Shown: one piece after another, positions 22,813-34,800 of the stretch | How the letters are laid out: each line of letters starts with the position of its first letter | Position numbering within the stretch: position 1 is the first letter of the stretch | Assembly (NCBI GenBank): GCA_902729315.2 | Contig: LR746276.1 | Location: 3,144,169-3,208,168 of the forward strand | From: Spirodela intermedia | Taxonomy: Eukaryota; Streptophyta; Magnoliopsida; Alismatales; Araceae | Direction: 5' to 3' | Length of the DNA stretch: 64,000 nt | Notes under the pieces: generated by a model | Database searches by the model: none | Seen by the model: the letters and a program-made list of their open reading frames with translations, nothing else | Told to the model about the DNA's origin: nothing | Program-made: the position numbers and the translations under genes

Positions 22813-25800
22813 ATGTCAATGGTGGGGCACCAGCAGCACCATCTGGGGAAGGACGGCGGCGGCGGAGGGAAGGGCCAGCTTGACACCGGCAAGTATGTGC
22901 GCTACACGCCGGAGCAGGTGGAGGCGCTGGAGAGGCTCTACTCAGAGTGTCCCAAGCCCAGCTCCATGCGCCGCCAGCAGCTCATCAGGGAGTGCCCCAT
23001 CCTCGCGAACATCGAGCCCAAGCAGATCAAGGTCTGGTTCCAGAACCGCAGGTACGAACAATCATCCGAACGAAACCGATCTAAAAGACTCCTTTTGTTC
23101 ACATAGGATCAGAGACGGTTCTCACTGCCCTGGATGATCATCTGCGCTTTATTTAGGAATACTCCGAGTCCTAGACATTGTCTGTGATGAATGCCTGGAG
23201 AGTGGTTAGAAGACTCGCAGATCGGAAGTTTCTTCCTTCTGAATCTAACACGTTTAACATGCTCAGATTTAAGAGTATCTGTTCTATTATACCTACTTTC
23301 CCTTCTCACTTCTGCCTTTTTTGGGCACACTCCGTCTAGCTGACGATCCTGTTAATATTTTCTTCTATCCCGTAAACTCTCAAAGGAGGGACTTTCCATT
23401 CAACCGCGACCGTTCCCTCTGCTTTTATCGTGTATCTGTGGCCATGCTTATGACGAATGTGTATTCTATGGAACGAAGGTGCCGTGAGAAACAGAGGAAG
23501 GAGTCTTCCCGTCTCCAGACAGTCAACAGGAAGCTGACCGCCATGAACAAGCTGCTGATGGAGGAGAATGACCGGCTGCAGAAGCAGGTCTCTCTCCTGA
23601 CGTACGACAATGGCTTCATGCGTCAGCAGCTGCACACTGTGAGAATGCCCCCACTCATCTTCGTATCATTCCTCGCTGTTAACTCCTAAGATACAGATTT
23701 CTATTTTTGCTTGGATATTGACCCCCTTTTTTTGTTTCTATAGGCACCTGCGTCAACCACAGATAATAGCTGTGAATCTGTGGTGACTAGCGGTCAGCAT
23801 CCGCAGAACACAGCAACCCAGCGTCCCCAACAGGATGCTAACAACCCAGCGGGGTAATCCGCCTCTTCGGTTGTTATCTTGAATCAAGTTTATTACTAGA
23901 TTATATCTTTAAGTTCGCAAATTTTATTCGCTTCTGAGTGTGCTCCTGTCACCTGCAGTCTCCTCATGATTGGTGAGGAGACTCTGACGGCATTTCTCTC
24001 AAAGGCAACTGGAACTGCCATTGATTGGGTGCCGATGCTGGGGATGAAGGTCCGCATACGTACCCAACTTAGCCGTTCTCATCATTTATGCTTCAGGGTG
24101 TTCTTCTTCAATGCGTTTTTATCGTGGTAACCCACTTGATAGTTTGGTCATGTCCGCTTCTCCTGCAGCCTGGTCCGGATTCTATTGGAATCATCACTGT
24201 CTCCCACAACTGTAGTGGTGTAGCAGCTCGAGCATGTGGCCTCGTGAGCTTAGAGCCCACAAAGGTAGAACTTAGAACGCTTCTGTTCCTGGAATTTAGG
24301 GAGGCATTTGGAGTTTGCCCATGATCGTTATTGTAAGAGTCGGTTCTTCTTTCAGGTTGCAGAGATACTGAAAGATCGCCCATCTTGGCATCGTGATTGT
24401 CGTCGTTTTGATGTGCGCTCTGTATTCCCCACCGGCAACGGTGGGATCCTTGAGCTAATATACATTCAGGTCTGGTTGGTTCACTCCGCTGGTTTCACTC
24501 TAATCAATCTTCAGCCACCGTCAGAGGTCTAATTAATCATCTCCTCAGACTTATGCTCCGACAACGATAGCCTCTGCTCGTGATTTCTGGACATTACGAT
24601 ACACTACGGGACTTGAGGATGGCGGTCTTGTGGTAAGTCAATACGGTGCCTTTCTTTGTTCCCCACCATCTACCTGTTTCGGTCGTAGTTTAGCTCAACT
24701 TCTTTTTTGTTTTGCAGATTTGTGAGCGATCGTTGACTTCTACGACTGGAGGCCCTATGGGACCCCCTACTCCTAATTTCGCCAGGGCCGAGATGCTGCC
24801 CAGCGGGTACCTGATTAGGCCCTGTGAAGGTGGCGGATCCATGGTTCACATTGTGGACCATGTAGATTTGGATGTAAGGCTCTCTCGTCTTGATTAAGCC
24901 ATGGGTTATAAATTTGGTCTTTGAGAACCCCTGCAACCACCAAATCGATTTAATCCATTGGTTGTGGGTGAAGGCGGCCGCCGTTCCTGAAGTGCTACGA
25001 CCATTATATGAATCGCCGAAGCTGCTGGCTCAGAAAGTGACCCTCGCCGTAAGCGTGCCCCCAAAAATTAGCAAGTTTGTTCTCGGCTCGCATGAAATTC
25101 TTTTTCTCGGTTTGGAGCGTCTAACATACACTCTTTTCGATTCTCTGTTATTTAATAATAATCTAGGCATTGCGCCATATCCGGCAAATATCTCAAGAGA
25201 CGAGTGGTGAAATCGTCTACGCAGGTGGCCACCAGCCAGGCGTCTTAAGGGCTTTTAGCCAGAGGCTCAGCCGGTAACCAGCCGATCAGTGAATCCCCAT
25301 GCAACCCTGAATCATCGTCCCAATATTTCATTGTAGCTTGACAGCACGAGGAACTTGCTCTGCAGGGGCTTCAATGATGCTGTCAATGGTTTCCCAGATG
25401 ATGGCTGGTCTTTACTAGGAAGCGAAGGCGTTGAAGATGTGATCATCTCTGTAAGTTCCTCACCAAGCAAGCTTGTCGGAGCCAATATCAGCTCTCCAGC
25501 GGTGCTCTCATCCTTCCCCGGTGGAATATTGTGTGCAAAGGCGTCTATGCTCCTCCATGTGGGTTTCTCTATTAACACATCAAATTCTGGGCCTCCTATT
25601 TTGATTCCAACACCTTTCTCTCCAGATTTTATAGTTTATTGTTCCTTTACCGTGCGCAGAATGTCCCCCCACCGCAGTTAGTACGGTTCCTGAGGGAGCA
25701 CCGCTCAGAATGGGCAGACTGTGGGGTGGACGCTTATGCTGCTGCATCCGTCAAACCTATCCCCATCCTCCCAGGGATGAGAGTTGGTGGCAACTTTTTG

Positions 25801-27466
25801 GGTGGCCAGGTCATCCTACCTCTTGCGCACACTGTGGACCACGAAGAGGTATGCCACTGAATTCTCTAATGAGTTGATAGATCAGAAAACATGTCATCAG
25901 GCTGCGCTTACTCTGCTCTGCTGCTGCTGGCAAAATTTGCAGTTCCTGGAGGTGATCAGGCTGGAAGGGCATGGATTTAACCATGAGGATATGGTCTTGC
26001 CGAGGGACATGTACTTACTGCAGGTATAACTTCACGCGCTTCCCGTGTTCTTGCTGCCGAATTTTATCATCATCCATGTCTCCAGAAATTCATCCGCTCA
26101 AATGGATGGCCGTGTTCTCGGAACAGTTGTGCAGCGGATTAGACGACAACGTGATGAGTGCTTCAGCTCAGCTTGTCTTTGCCTCTATTGACGAATCCTT
26201 TGCCGATGACGCACCTCTGCTGCCTTCGGGCTTCCGCCTCATATCACTGGATTCTAAAACAGTTGGGTGGCTTCCCCCTTCTTCATTGTCTTCCTCATCC
26301 TCTCGCCATTAAATTTAGTTTCAGTTGTCATAGGTATAGATTACATGATTTTGAGGTTTCGCCTTCTGTAGGATAAACCGATGACGAACAGGACCCTGGA
26401 CTTGGCTTCAACTCTGGAAGTCGGCTCTGCTGCCGCAGTGCGCCCAAATAGTGAGGCGGTCTCGAACAGGTCTATCCTGACGATCGCATTCCAGTTCAGC
26501 TTTGAGCACCACCTTCGAGATCATGTGGCAGCAATGGCCCGCCAGTACGTGAGGAGCGTCGTTGCGTCCGTGCAGAGGGTGGCTCTGGCCATCGCTCCTC
26601 ATCTCGGCTCGCATTTAGCCCCCAAGTCGCCGCCTGGCTCCCCTGAGGCGCTCACTCTTGCCCATTGGATTTCCCGCAGCTACAGGTGAGCCCAATCATC
26701 TTCTTCCTCCCGTGCCCGTGAAGAATCAAATTGAACTGTCTCCAAGTGGTGGTCTTTTATTTTTTCGTTTTGTCTCAATCCAACCCATCAATCATTTCGT
26801 GGTCTGCTTCCTCATTGAAATCGATGGTGAAGGTTCCACACGGGAGTGGAGCTCCTGAAGACGGCTGACCCGCCGGCCGGTGACTCTCTGCTGAAGCTTA
26901 TGTGGCACCACCCCGACGCAATCATGTGCTGCTCCTTCAAGTCAAATGTGAGCGAACGCTTCCTTCTTTCCCTTCCTCCTCTTCCTCGAGTTCTTTATTT
27001 CCATTCTGGATGCTCAGAAGGGTGACCGACTTCTTTTGGTGATGATATATAATACGCTGCAGGCGCCATTGCCCGTATGTATGTTTGCGAACCAAGCTGG
27101 CCTTGACTTGCTGGAGACGACGCTGGTCGCCCTTCAGGACCTCACCCTGGACAAGGTCTTCGACGAAGCCGGCCAGAAGACGCTCTTCGCAGAGTTCTCC
27201 AGGATCATGCAGCAGGTGGGGAAGATCGATCTACCTCTCACTTCAATTTCTCCTGCCCCCCCCCATCCTATCAAGGAAATTACTTGGAGCTTCATCAGTC
27301 AATATCTCACTTTGGATGGCAGGGGTTCGCCTATCTTCCAGCGGGGATCTGCATGTCGAGCATGGGGAGGCCTGCGTCCTACGAGCAGGCCGTGGCCTGG
27401 AGGGTGCTGAACGAGGACGCCAACCATTACCTGGCCTTTATGTTCGTGAACTGGTCTTTTGTCTGA
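22813..27466 (+). CDS. Class III HD-Zip transcription factor (REV/PHB/PHV clade)
   Basis: Eighteen coding exons: 22813-23051, 23479-23638, 23744-23853, 23959-24049, 24169-24264, 24356-24469, 24549-24632, 24718-24873, 24974-25048, 25167-25273, 25366-25558, 25660-25848, 25943-26023, 26127-26261, 26372-26685, 26833-26947, 27063-27215, 27323-27466. They encode 851 aa, the usual family length, with frame kept at every junction. Domains in order: homeodomain about 27-85 (KYVRYTPEQVEALERLY; WFQNRR in helix 3), leucine zipper about 85-133, START lipid-binding domain about 168-380, MEKHLA domain about 705-850 ending VNWSFV. These nuclear factors set adaxial organ polarity, meristem and vascular patterning, and are repressed by miR165/166 through a site in the START coding region, which is present here. 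Sequence features are intermediate between REV and PHB/PHV, so no single orthologue is named. Exon 14 uses a weak donor (GTTGGG). A poly(A) signal AATAAA lies at 27889. Confidence 0.95.
24039..24178 (+). promoter_or_regulatory. miR165/166 target site split by an intron
   Basis: The 21-nt complementary site is made only after splicing: TGGGGATGAAG ends exon 4 (24039-24049) and CCTGGTCCGG begins exon 5 (24169-24178). It encodes L-G-M-K-P-G-P at the start of the START domain, the diagnostic position in all land-plant HD-Zip III genes. Relative to miR166 there are mismatches at the 5-prime end and one inner position, plus a G:U pair at the last base. Confidence 0.92.
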
Positions 27467-28808
27467 GCTGGGGAAGTAGACTGATTGCCTCGTAGGAAAT
27501 CCATCCCCTCTCGTACGGTTGTTCCTAAGCTTCTTTTACCCTGAAGTTGGCGTTGCAGACCGTATGAACTTTTTGCTATTATGATATATGTTGGACCAAG
27601 AAATGCTGTCTTGCTAATGACATATTATGATATGAATGTTGAACCAGCGGTTGGGGTACGCAGGTGAGCAGATCGCTGAAGAAAATTGTCTAGGAGCAGG
27701 TACGCAGGTCACCGTCGGCGGTTTTTTATTACGTTGGAGGGTCAATAAGAAACTCTTTATTTTTTTCCCAAGATGTGGGAAAATAATGATCGTGGGGCTG
27801 TGAGTTTCGATGGCCACAAAAATTAGGAGTTAGTGTAAGACTACACCATTGACCCTCGTATTGTTTCCTCAGTTTTCAGTTTTTGTATAATAAAAATTAA
27901 CTTTTAATTACTTTTCTTACTGATAAATGAAGGCAGGGAATGCCATTTCCTATAATAAATATCATGGAAGATATTTGGCTTGGATAACTATTTATTTTTT
28001 GTTGGCACATGATCGGGATTCAAGTGCAATTTAATATTTATTGCCCCAGGAATTATTTCCGAGTAAATAAAACGCGTTCTTTTATATAGAATAGGCGAGT
28101 TTTCAAAAAAGAAAAAGAAAAGCCCACATGCAATCATTAAACTGCAGTAAGTGGTTTTTTCTCGGGGTGATGTATTATTTGCCGTTAATCATGCATTATC
28201 CTTGGGGAAAGTAATGTCGGTGAAACTTTACCTTGTTCGTCTCCCCTTGCTCAGGAGAAGTTGATATTGCTAGTGCCTTAGTCATGTTGTGACGCCACCC
28301 AGTCTTTTAATTGGCAGCACCCGCCTAGTCCCCCGTTCCCCTTCATGTTTGAGGACTGACAATATTGTTTTACCGATTAAATATTTGTAAATAAATTAAT
28401 CATCAAAACACTTCATTTTAGTGCCATGGGGGGAGGGGAGGAGGACGGGGGCAACCTCGCGAAGCACGGATAAAAGAGACCGTTTCTTTATTGAATCTTG
28501 GAACGTCGGATTTGACTAATTCTCTTGATTTGAATCTTATCTAAAAATTGATTTGAGTGAGAGAAATTGTGTATTTCATTTCCAAACTGATTGGTCATAT
28601 TTGCTATTAATTTGAGGTGCCCCGCAAAATGGTTGGTATCTTCTCTGAACCACCTCGGTCGATGACACGAGAATAAAAAAAGGGCCTTTTTCAAGACATA
28701 CTTCCTCTCTCCCCCCCCCCCTCTCTTCTCTCTCTCTCTCTCTCGTCGATCCCTCTTCCGTGGTGTTTTGCTCGAGTTCCCGTTTCTCTGTACGGGCAGA
28801 GGCGTCCG
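27467..28808. other. Intergenic: HD-Zip 3-prime end and CNOT9 promoter
   Basis: The first 450 bases are the HD-Zip III 3-prime UTR and poly(A) region. The rest is AT-rich spacer ending in a C/CT tract (about 28710-28745) that forms the CNOT9 leader. No separate gene is seen. Confidence 0.6.
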
Positions 28809-31800
28809 ATGATGGCGAATCTGCAACAGTCTCTGTCCCTCAACCCTGCGTTCGGCGGAGGGCCCGCTGCGCAGCCACAGGCCCTAACGGGGGTTTCCAC
28901 GGCCGCCGTGGCCGCAGCCCAGCAGGCCGCCAAGGACAGAAAGATGGCGTCGGCGGAGCAGCTCGTGCTAGAACTCGGGAATACGGACCTCCGCGAGAAC
29001 GCCCTCCTCGAACTCTCCAAGGTGGGTTGCTACGGTTTATTATCCTCTCATGGGTCCCCATGAATGGTTGCTCTTCTTGAAGAGGATCAACGATAAAAGT
29101 ACATAGGTAACATATGATACAATATTTTCACTCTTTGCCGGAAATTGTTGGTACTTTGTTCTTGCAATAGTTCTTGGGTCGAAATCTTATTTGGAGTTCT
29201 TCCTGTTCACTTGGTGGATGTTCCTCTATTGGATCGTAATATTTCGTGATGATGAAATGAGTGGAAGTGAAAAGAATGGATTTTTTTTCTCCCCCCCCCC
29301 CAAGTTGGAAAGAAAATTAGGGGGATGAATTTGGACTAAGCCTAATATTATTAGGGTAATAGGAATTCGGTAATGGGGTTTAATCATCAAATCTTGCCTG
29401 CATATCATTGGTAAAGCAAAATGTCTGAGAAGAAATCGAATCTACCCGTTGCTGTTCTGGATAATCCAAAAAGGATGGATCAATGGCCTAAATAAGCTCT
29501 GGACTCATTTTCTTGCTTCAGGGTAGTGCAGATCAAGAAGGTAATTCGTGAGTTTGGAAGATAATTGCTGTGGAATCTTACCTATTACCGTTAGTAGGAA
29601 TGAATCCTTTTCTGAAATCCTTCTAGAAGATGTGAGGATTCTTTTCTTTGGAGCATGATTTTTTCTTTTTTTGAAAGATTATTTTGAAGACAGTGTGATT
29701 ATGGGGGAACTTCTCCCTCACCTTATGTTATTTGTTTTGTTCGGTGTGCCAGTGGTTTAAAAAGTGAAGCAAAAAGAAATATGCATCTGAAACTCACACC
29801 TGTTCCGTATGATGGAGCAGTTGGCCGCTGGTAGGGTTATCAACATCAATTTTTTTGGTGAGGCTATGGGTATCACCTTGAGGGTTGATGCTGATAATGG
29901 GTCTTCAAATTGTATGAGGGGGTGTGTCGATAGCATTCACTTGTGCCACCAGGGGCTCCTGTGAAGCTTATACTCAGGTCACTTGTAGGTGTCACTAATT
30001 CTCTGCCCACAGTTTCTTGGTAAATTTTATCGAAATAGCTCCTACCTGCCTCGCCAAACAGTAAATCTTGGTCAATGACGCAAATTTATATTATAAATTA
30101 TTCTGGATATAGCTATGATTGATAGATTTTGGCTTTTTTTCCATACACCTTAAACTTGTGGTGCAATCTGGGAGGATCATATGCTTCTGGGAGTAAAGTT
30201 ACACTATAAATGGTCCTCAGTGCGGGTGGGTCTTTTTTTATTGGCGTCAATACCTTTGATCCTTCTTCAAGCTTTTGGACTCAAGGCAAAATTATTGCTT
30301 GGCACAATGTATAGATAAAGTTAAAGTTCGCTATTTTGGGTTTGCACATGGTAAGGTTTTCCTTTGTGAACGGAAATCATAGGACAGGGACGGTCGCTCT
30401 CGATTTTTCCTTAGAAAGGAAATGGTTTTTCTGTTTCTCTGTATGACACTCCAAGTACGCCTAGTCAACCACGTGACATGACGTCCATTAGCAGTTCAAT
30501 TTCCAGTATCTCCTGATCAAAATATCCAGATGAAGGCATATTTAAAACACTGGATAGCCTTTTCCCTTGGTTCCAGCATTCTATTGTCCAGAAAAAAAAT
30601 CGGTATTTTGGTAGGCAAGGGATGGGAATGGCTTAATCTCGTTCCCCATGAAGACGTGTCTGGTTAGTTTGATGCCTCTGCACCAATACAAACTTGAGCA
30701 TGCATGGTAATCTTGTGTAAGTGAGATGTGTTCTCTCACTGGATAAACCACCAGTGCGACAAGTATGATATCCAAAGTTTTGGATATCTTCAGGACTGTA
30801 GATCATCCCTAATTTGGAGGTGCTTTCAAGGGATGTATCCTCATTGATGCTCGGCATGCCATATTTCATCAAAATAACTTGTTTTTGGAATTGACTCTTT
30901 GATTGATTGATTGTTTGTCTTTTCTACATACTTAAACATTACTTTTCTTGGTGATAGAAAAGGGAGATATTTCAAGATCTAGCTCCATTACTTTGGAATT
31001 CTTTTGGAACTATTGCAGCACTGCTTCAGGTATTCTTCTTGTTGCTTGTTTTGACGTAAAATCTGGTTTTATTTAATCAATTATCCAGAATTGTTCTTTT
31101 ATATTTTTTACACTTTTTTTTGGGGGTAAATTAATGATAATTCTGTGACAAAGAAGACTATTAGGAGCCTGTTTTTGGTGGTAGAAAAGGGAGATTTTCA
31201 ACATTACGTCTGTCTGTTAGGAGCCTTTTGTTTTATATGATTGTCTTGTTTTGTAAAATCAGCCTATGCCTTCAACAATGAAACATACCTTTCTAACCCA
31301 CTACAATTTTCATGTTTTCTTAGCCCCTAAAAGTGGGATTTTTTTCCATTAATAAATAAGGGGACACTTAAGCAAGCATATAGCTTTGGGCACGGGAAGA
31401 AGCGACTCAAGGTTGTATAAAGTGCTTAGGTGCGGATCTTTTTTGTTTGAGGCTTGTCATAATAAGTATTTTGATGCTTAGAAAATGAAGAGTTAATTCC
31501 CATTAAAATATATTTTTTTTCTTAGAATAGCCTTACTTACTTGTTAATCTTTTCATTAAAATTACATTTCTAGTTTATTTTCTCTTTAGGGTTTGTATCT
31601 TATTTTTTCTCAGGGTTTAATGGATTCTTTTCAATGCGTAGGTTTTTTTCTTCTGCTTAAAAACTGTTGAGTTGCTTCAGTATTATTTAATATCTATGGG
31701 AGAGGATAATAGCTATATCCTGGATATGAGGTAGTTTTGTCTCACAGTATTATTTAATGTCTATGGGAGAGGATAATAGCAATGCATCTTCTGTCAGTTT

Positions 31801-34800
31801 TTCCTTGATTTCAATTTAAGTCAACCGGTGTCCTGATGGTTATGCAGGAGATAGTCTCGATATACCCTGTTCTTTCGCCTCCAACACTTACACCTGCTGC
31901 TTCAAACCGAGTATGCAATGCTCTTGCACTTCTTCAGGTCAGTTAATTTTTCTCCTCTCAAGTAATGTTGAATAAGCGCTAGTTTGTTTTGTATTTTTTC
32001 TTTGAGTTTTTTCGTATTTTTTATTTGTGTTCTCCATTGAATCCACCGAAGGCCTTAACATATGTTCCATCATGGGTGTGCACCTCCTTCCGGGGCAGGA
32101 GCCGGCCTCCCACTCTCTTAAGCAGCATTTATTTATTAGCTTAGCGGGTGGATCATGCAATAAGCCTCTCTCAGCCCTCCTTTTCGCTTATGTATTTATG
32201 AAAGTTCCTTTCAAGATCCGGTCCATCATAAACTCAGCCAGATCTTCTTCTCTGATGTCCATAAGGGCATTGTTCTTTGAAGCTCTTTTAGTTTTTGCTA
32301 CTATGTGGTAATGGTTTCCCCCTTCTTTATGAGTTTCCGTTGCCATAACAATATCTTGGCATTCCATCATGGATGTTACTGTTTTGAGAAGTTCAAATTT
32401 TCAATCCTTGATGGAACACTAGACAGTTGTTTATTCTCTTCACCATCTTTGTATATCTCTCTGAATGCTAGTGACTGCGCTGTCTGTTAAATCGGTCAAT
32501 ACATGTTTATTGGTATGCCGAATTACACCTGATTATTCATTTTCCTGTAAAGTTTTCAAAGTAATTGAATATCTGGGATGTTAACCTAACAACGAGGACT
32601 CTTCATTGTTCCCATAGAATGAACCAGTTGAAGGTGGCAATATGTTTACAGGAACAAAATTATAGTTGCTGCAGAAGTTACTACGGTATGTTCCTGTACT
32701 GCATGAGAAGACCAGGCAGTCTGGTCGCACCAACAGAAGGAAAAGGAAGATTTTAGTCAGAAATTACTCTCCGCTATCATATACGATGCATACAGGGTCT
32801 GGGTAGACCAGAGCATGTAACAGTAGTGGAGAGAATAGAGAAGGAATATTCAATCCACAAGGACGAGGTAAAAAAATGACTTACTGCCGAAATATGCTCT
32901 TCTACAGTTGCAACTTCTCTCAATAAGAAGTGATACTTCTAACTCTCTTAACTGCGAGGATCCTCTGGCAAAACTTGTCAGGAGGTAGGAGCTCTTAGAA
33001 AGTAGGAAACTAACCAGATATGCTAAAATCATTGATCCCATGGAAACAATGAATTACTGTGTTTTGGGCCTTTTAGATTATAAGTTTTAGAGCATCTGGA
33101 TTTTTTACAAATATGATCGACTTCAAGATGTCTCTCGCTCGATGTGTATTCTTCCACAGTGTGCCTGTCATACCCTTCTTTGCTTGTTGTGAATGTAGTG
33201 GACATCTCATTTTACCCCCTACAAGGAGTGATCATTAAACCGTAATACCATGGGGAAGACGTACAAATATTTCGAGGAGGGGAATTACGTGCTACACCTT
33301 CCACTGATAGATCTAGATATATTTTGGCTTTCTGGTCGCTTTTAAATATGCATTAAAACATGACGTCATAAGGTGGCGCATCTCATGTATGGTTTTCATA
33401 TGGACCTTGGGCGTGTCAGATAGTTCTAGAGCATATTTACGCATAAAGCACAATTGTATATGGCCTAATGTACAACAACATCTATGACACAGTTGTGTAA
33501 GACTTTTTGTGGAGCACCATATCAAGTATTCACCTTTAGGAATGGCCAATTCTGCACTATTGCGAAAGGTGGTGTGCTGGCCTTGGATGGCATGATGCAA
33601 AGTGCATAGTATTGACGTGTAGTGCAAGTGGGGTGTAGTAGAAGCTAGCAGCATACATAGGATGACCATGCATACAGCTGATTAGGCACAAAAAACGGTG
33701 AATGTGTACAGATAATTAATGTGTTTGAGGATGCATACAATTGGCTAAGATGTATACTGTTCCTTAGATGTATGTGTTACTCGAGGACTAGTCTACCACG
33801 ATTCAAGTTCATGCAAACTAAGTCAGTTGACTATTTAGGTTTGGAAGGTGTAGGTGATCAACTCTTTTTTTGGACAAGAGTAACATACTAAGATTTTTAT
33901 CGTGGTTGGGCTCTTAGTTTGCTCCTCTCTTTTCAAGGGACCTCCCTAAACGATTGCTAAACATGGTGACATCAACTCACCCCAACACCACTAGGTTCAT
34001 AGCTTTAGTTGGCCTGGTGCTAAATCACCAGTTCTAGATTCATGACTCTTCAATAAGCCTGTATGAAAAAAAAGTAAAGTTTACATATTTAGTGCAAGTA
34101 GCTTTCTTGAGGTGTGGAGATGTGGGCGTTGAAAGGTGGATCCTTGCTACTTTAATGCAATAGAAGGTTTGGTGTTTCTTTTTTAGCAGATATGAATTTT
34201 TTTGAATAGGGGAGTTCCCTTGCCTTCATTGCCAACTATGACTTTTAGAAAAGTAGAGGTCTGCATTCTTTGAAACAAGGAGCAATTAGAAATTGGTAAT
34301 TGGTAGCCATTCAAATAATTAATTACAAAAACCTTATACTGAGTTTGTTGTTATTGTAGCAGTGCATCTTATTATTTTTATTTTTTTTTGCTTTGTGCAT
34401 GATGCTTCTGCTTTGTAAGTGAATTGATTATTTTCAGAGTCTTTTTACTGAAAATATCATAGTAGAGAGGCAGTCTGTTTGATCCCGAATTTTCTAAGAT
34501 TTCGTCTATGGTTTGGATGCAATAACTACATTAGTAAACTATCAGAATAGTGACAATATATTGATGTGGATCGTCAATATATTGTGCACAGATTTCAACA
34601 TACATCCACTATCCAATAGCTGTGCTCCTTCAGTTTCCACTATTTTTCCGCAAGTATTACAGAGCTGCTATCAGTTGCTCTATTGCTCATATAACTAGGA
34701 ACCAGATTGCTTTTGGGGCAATCATCCCACTACCGACTTTACTGGCTCCAGCCCACTAAGCAGTAATCAAGTCGTTTTCTCATTAACTTTGGCCTTTCCA

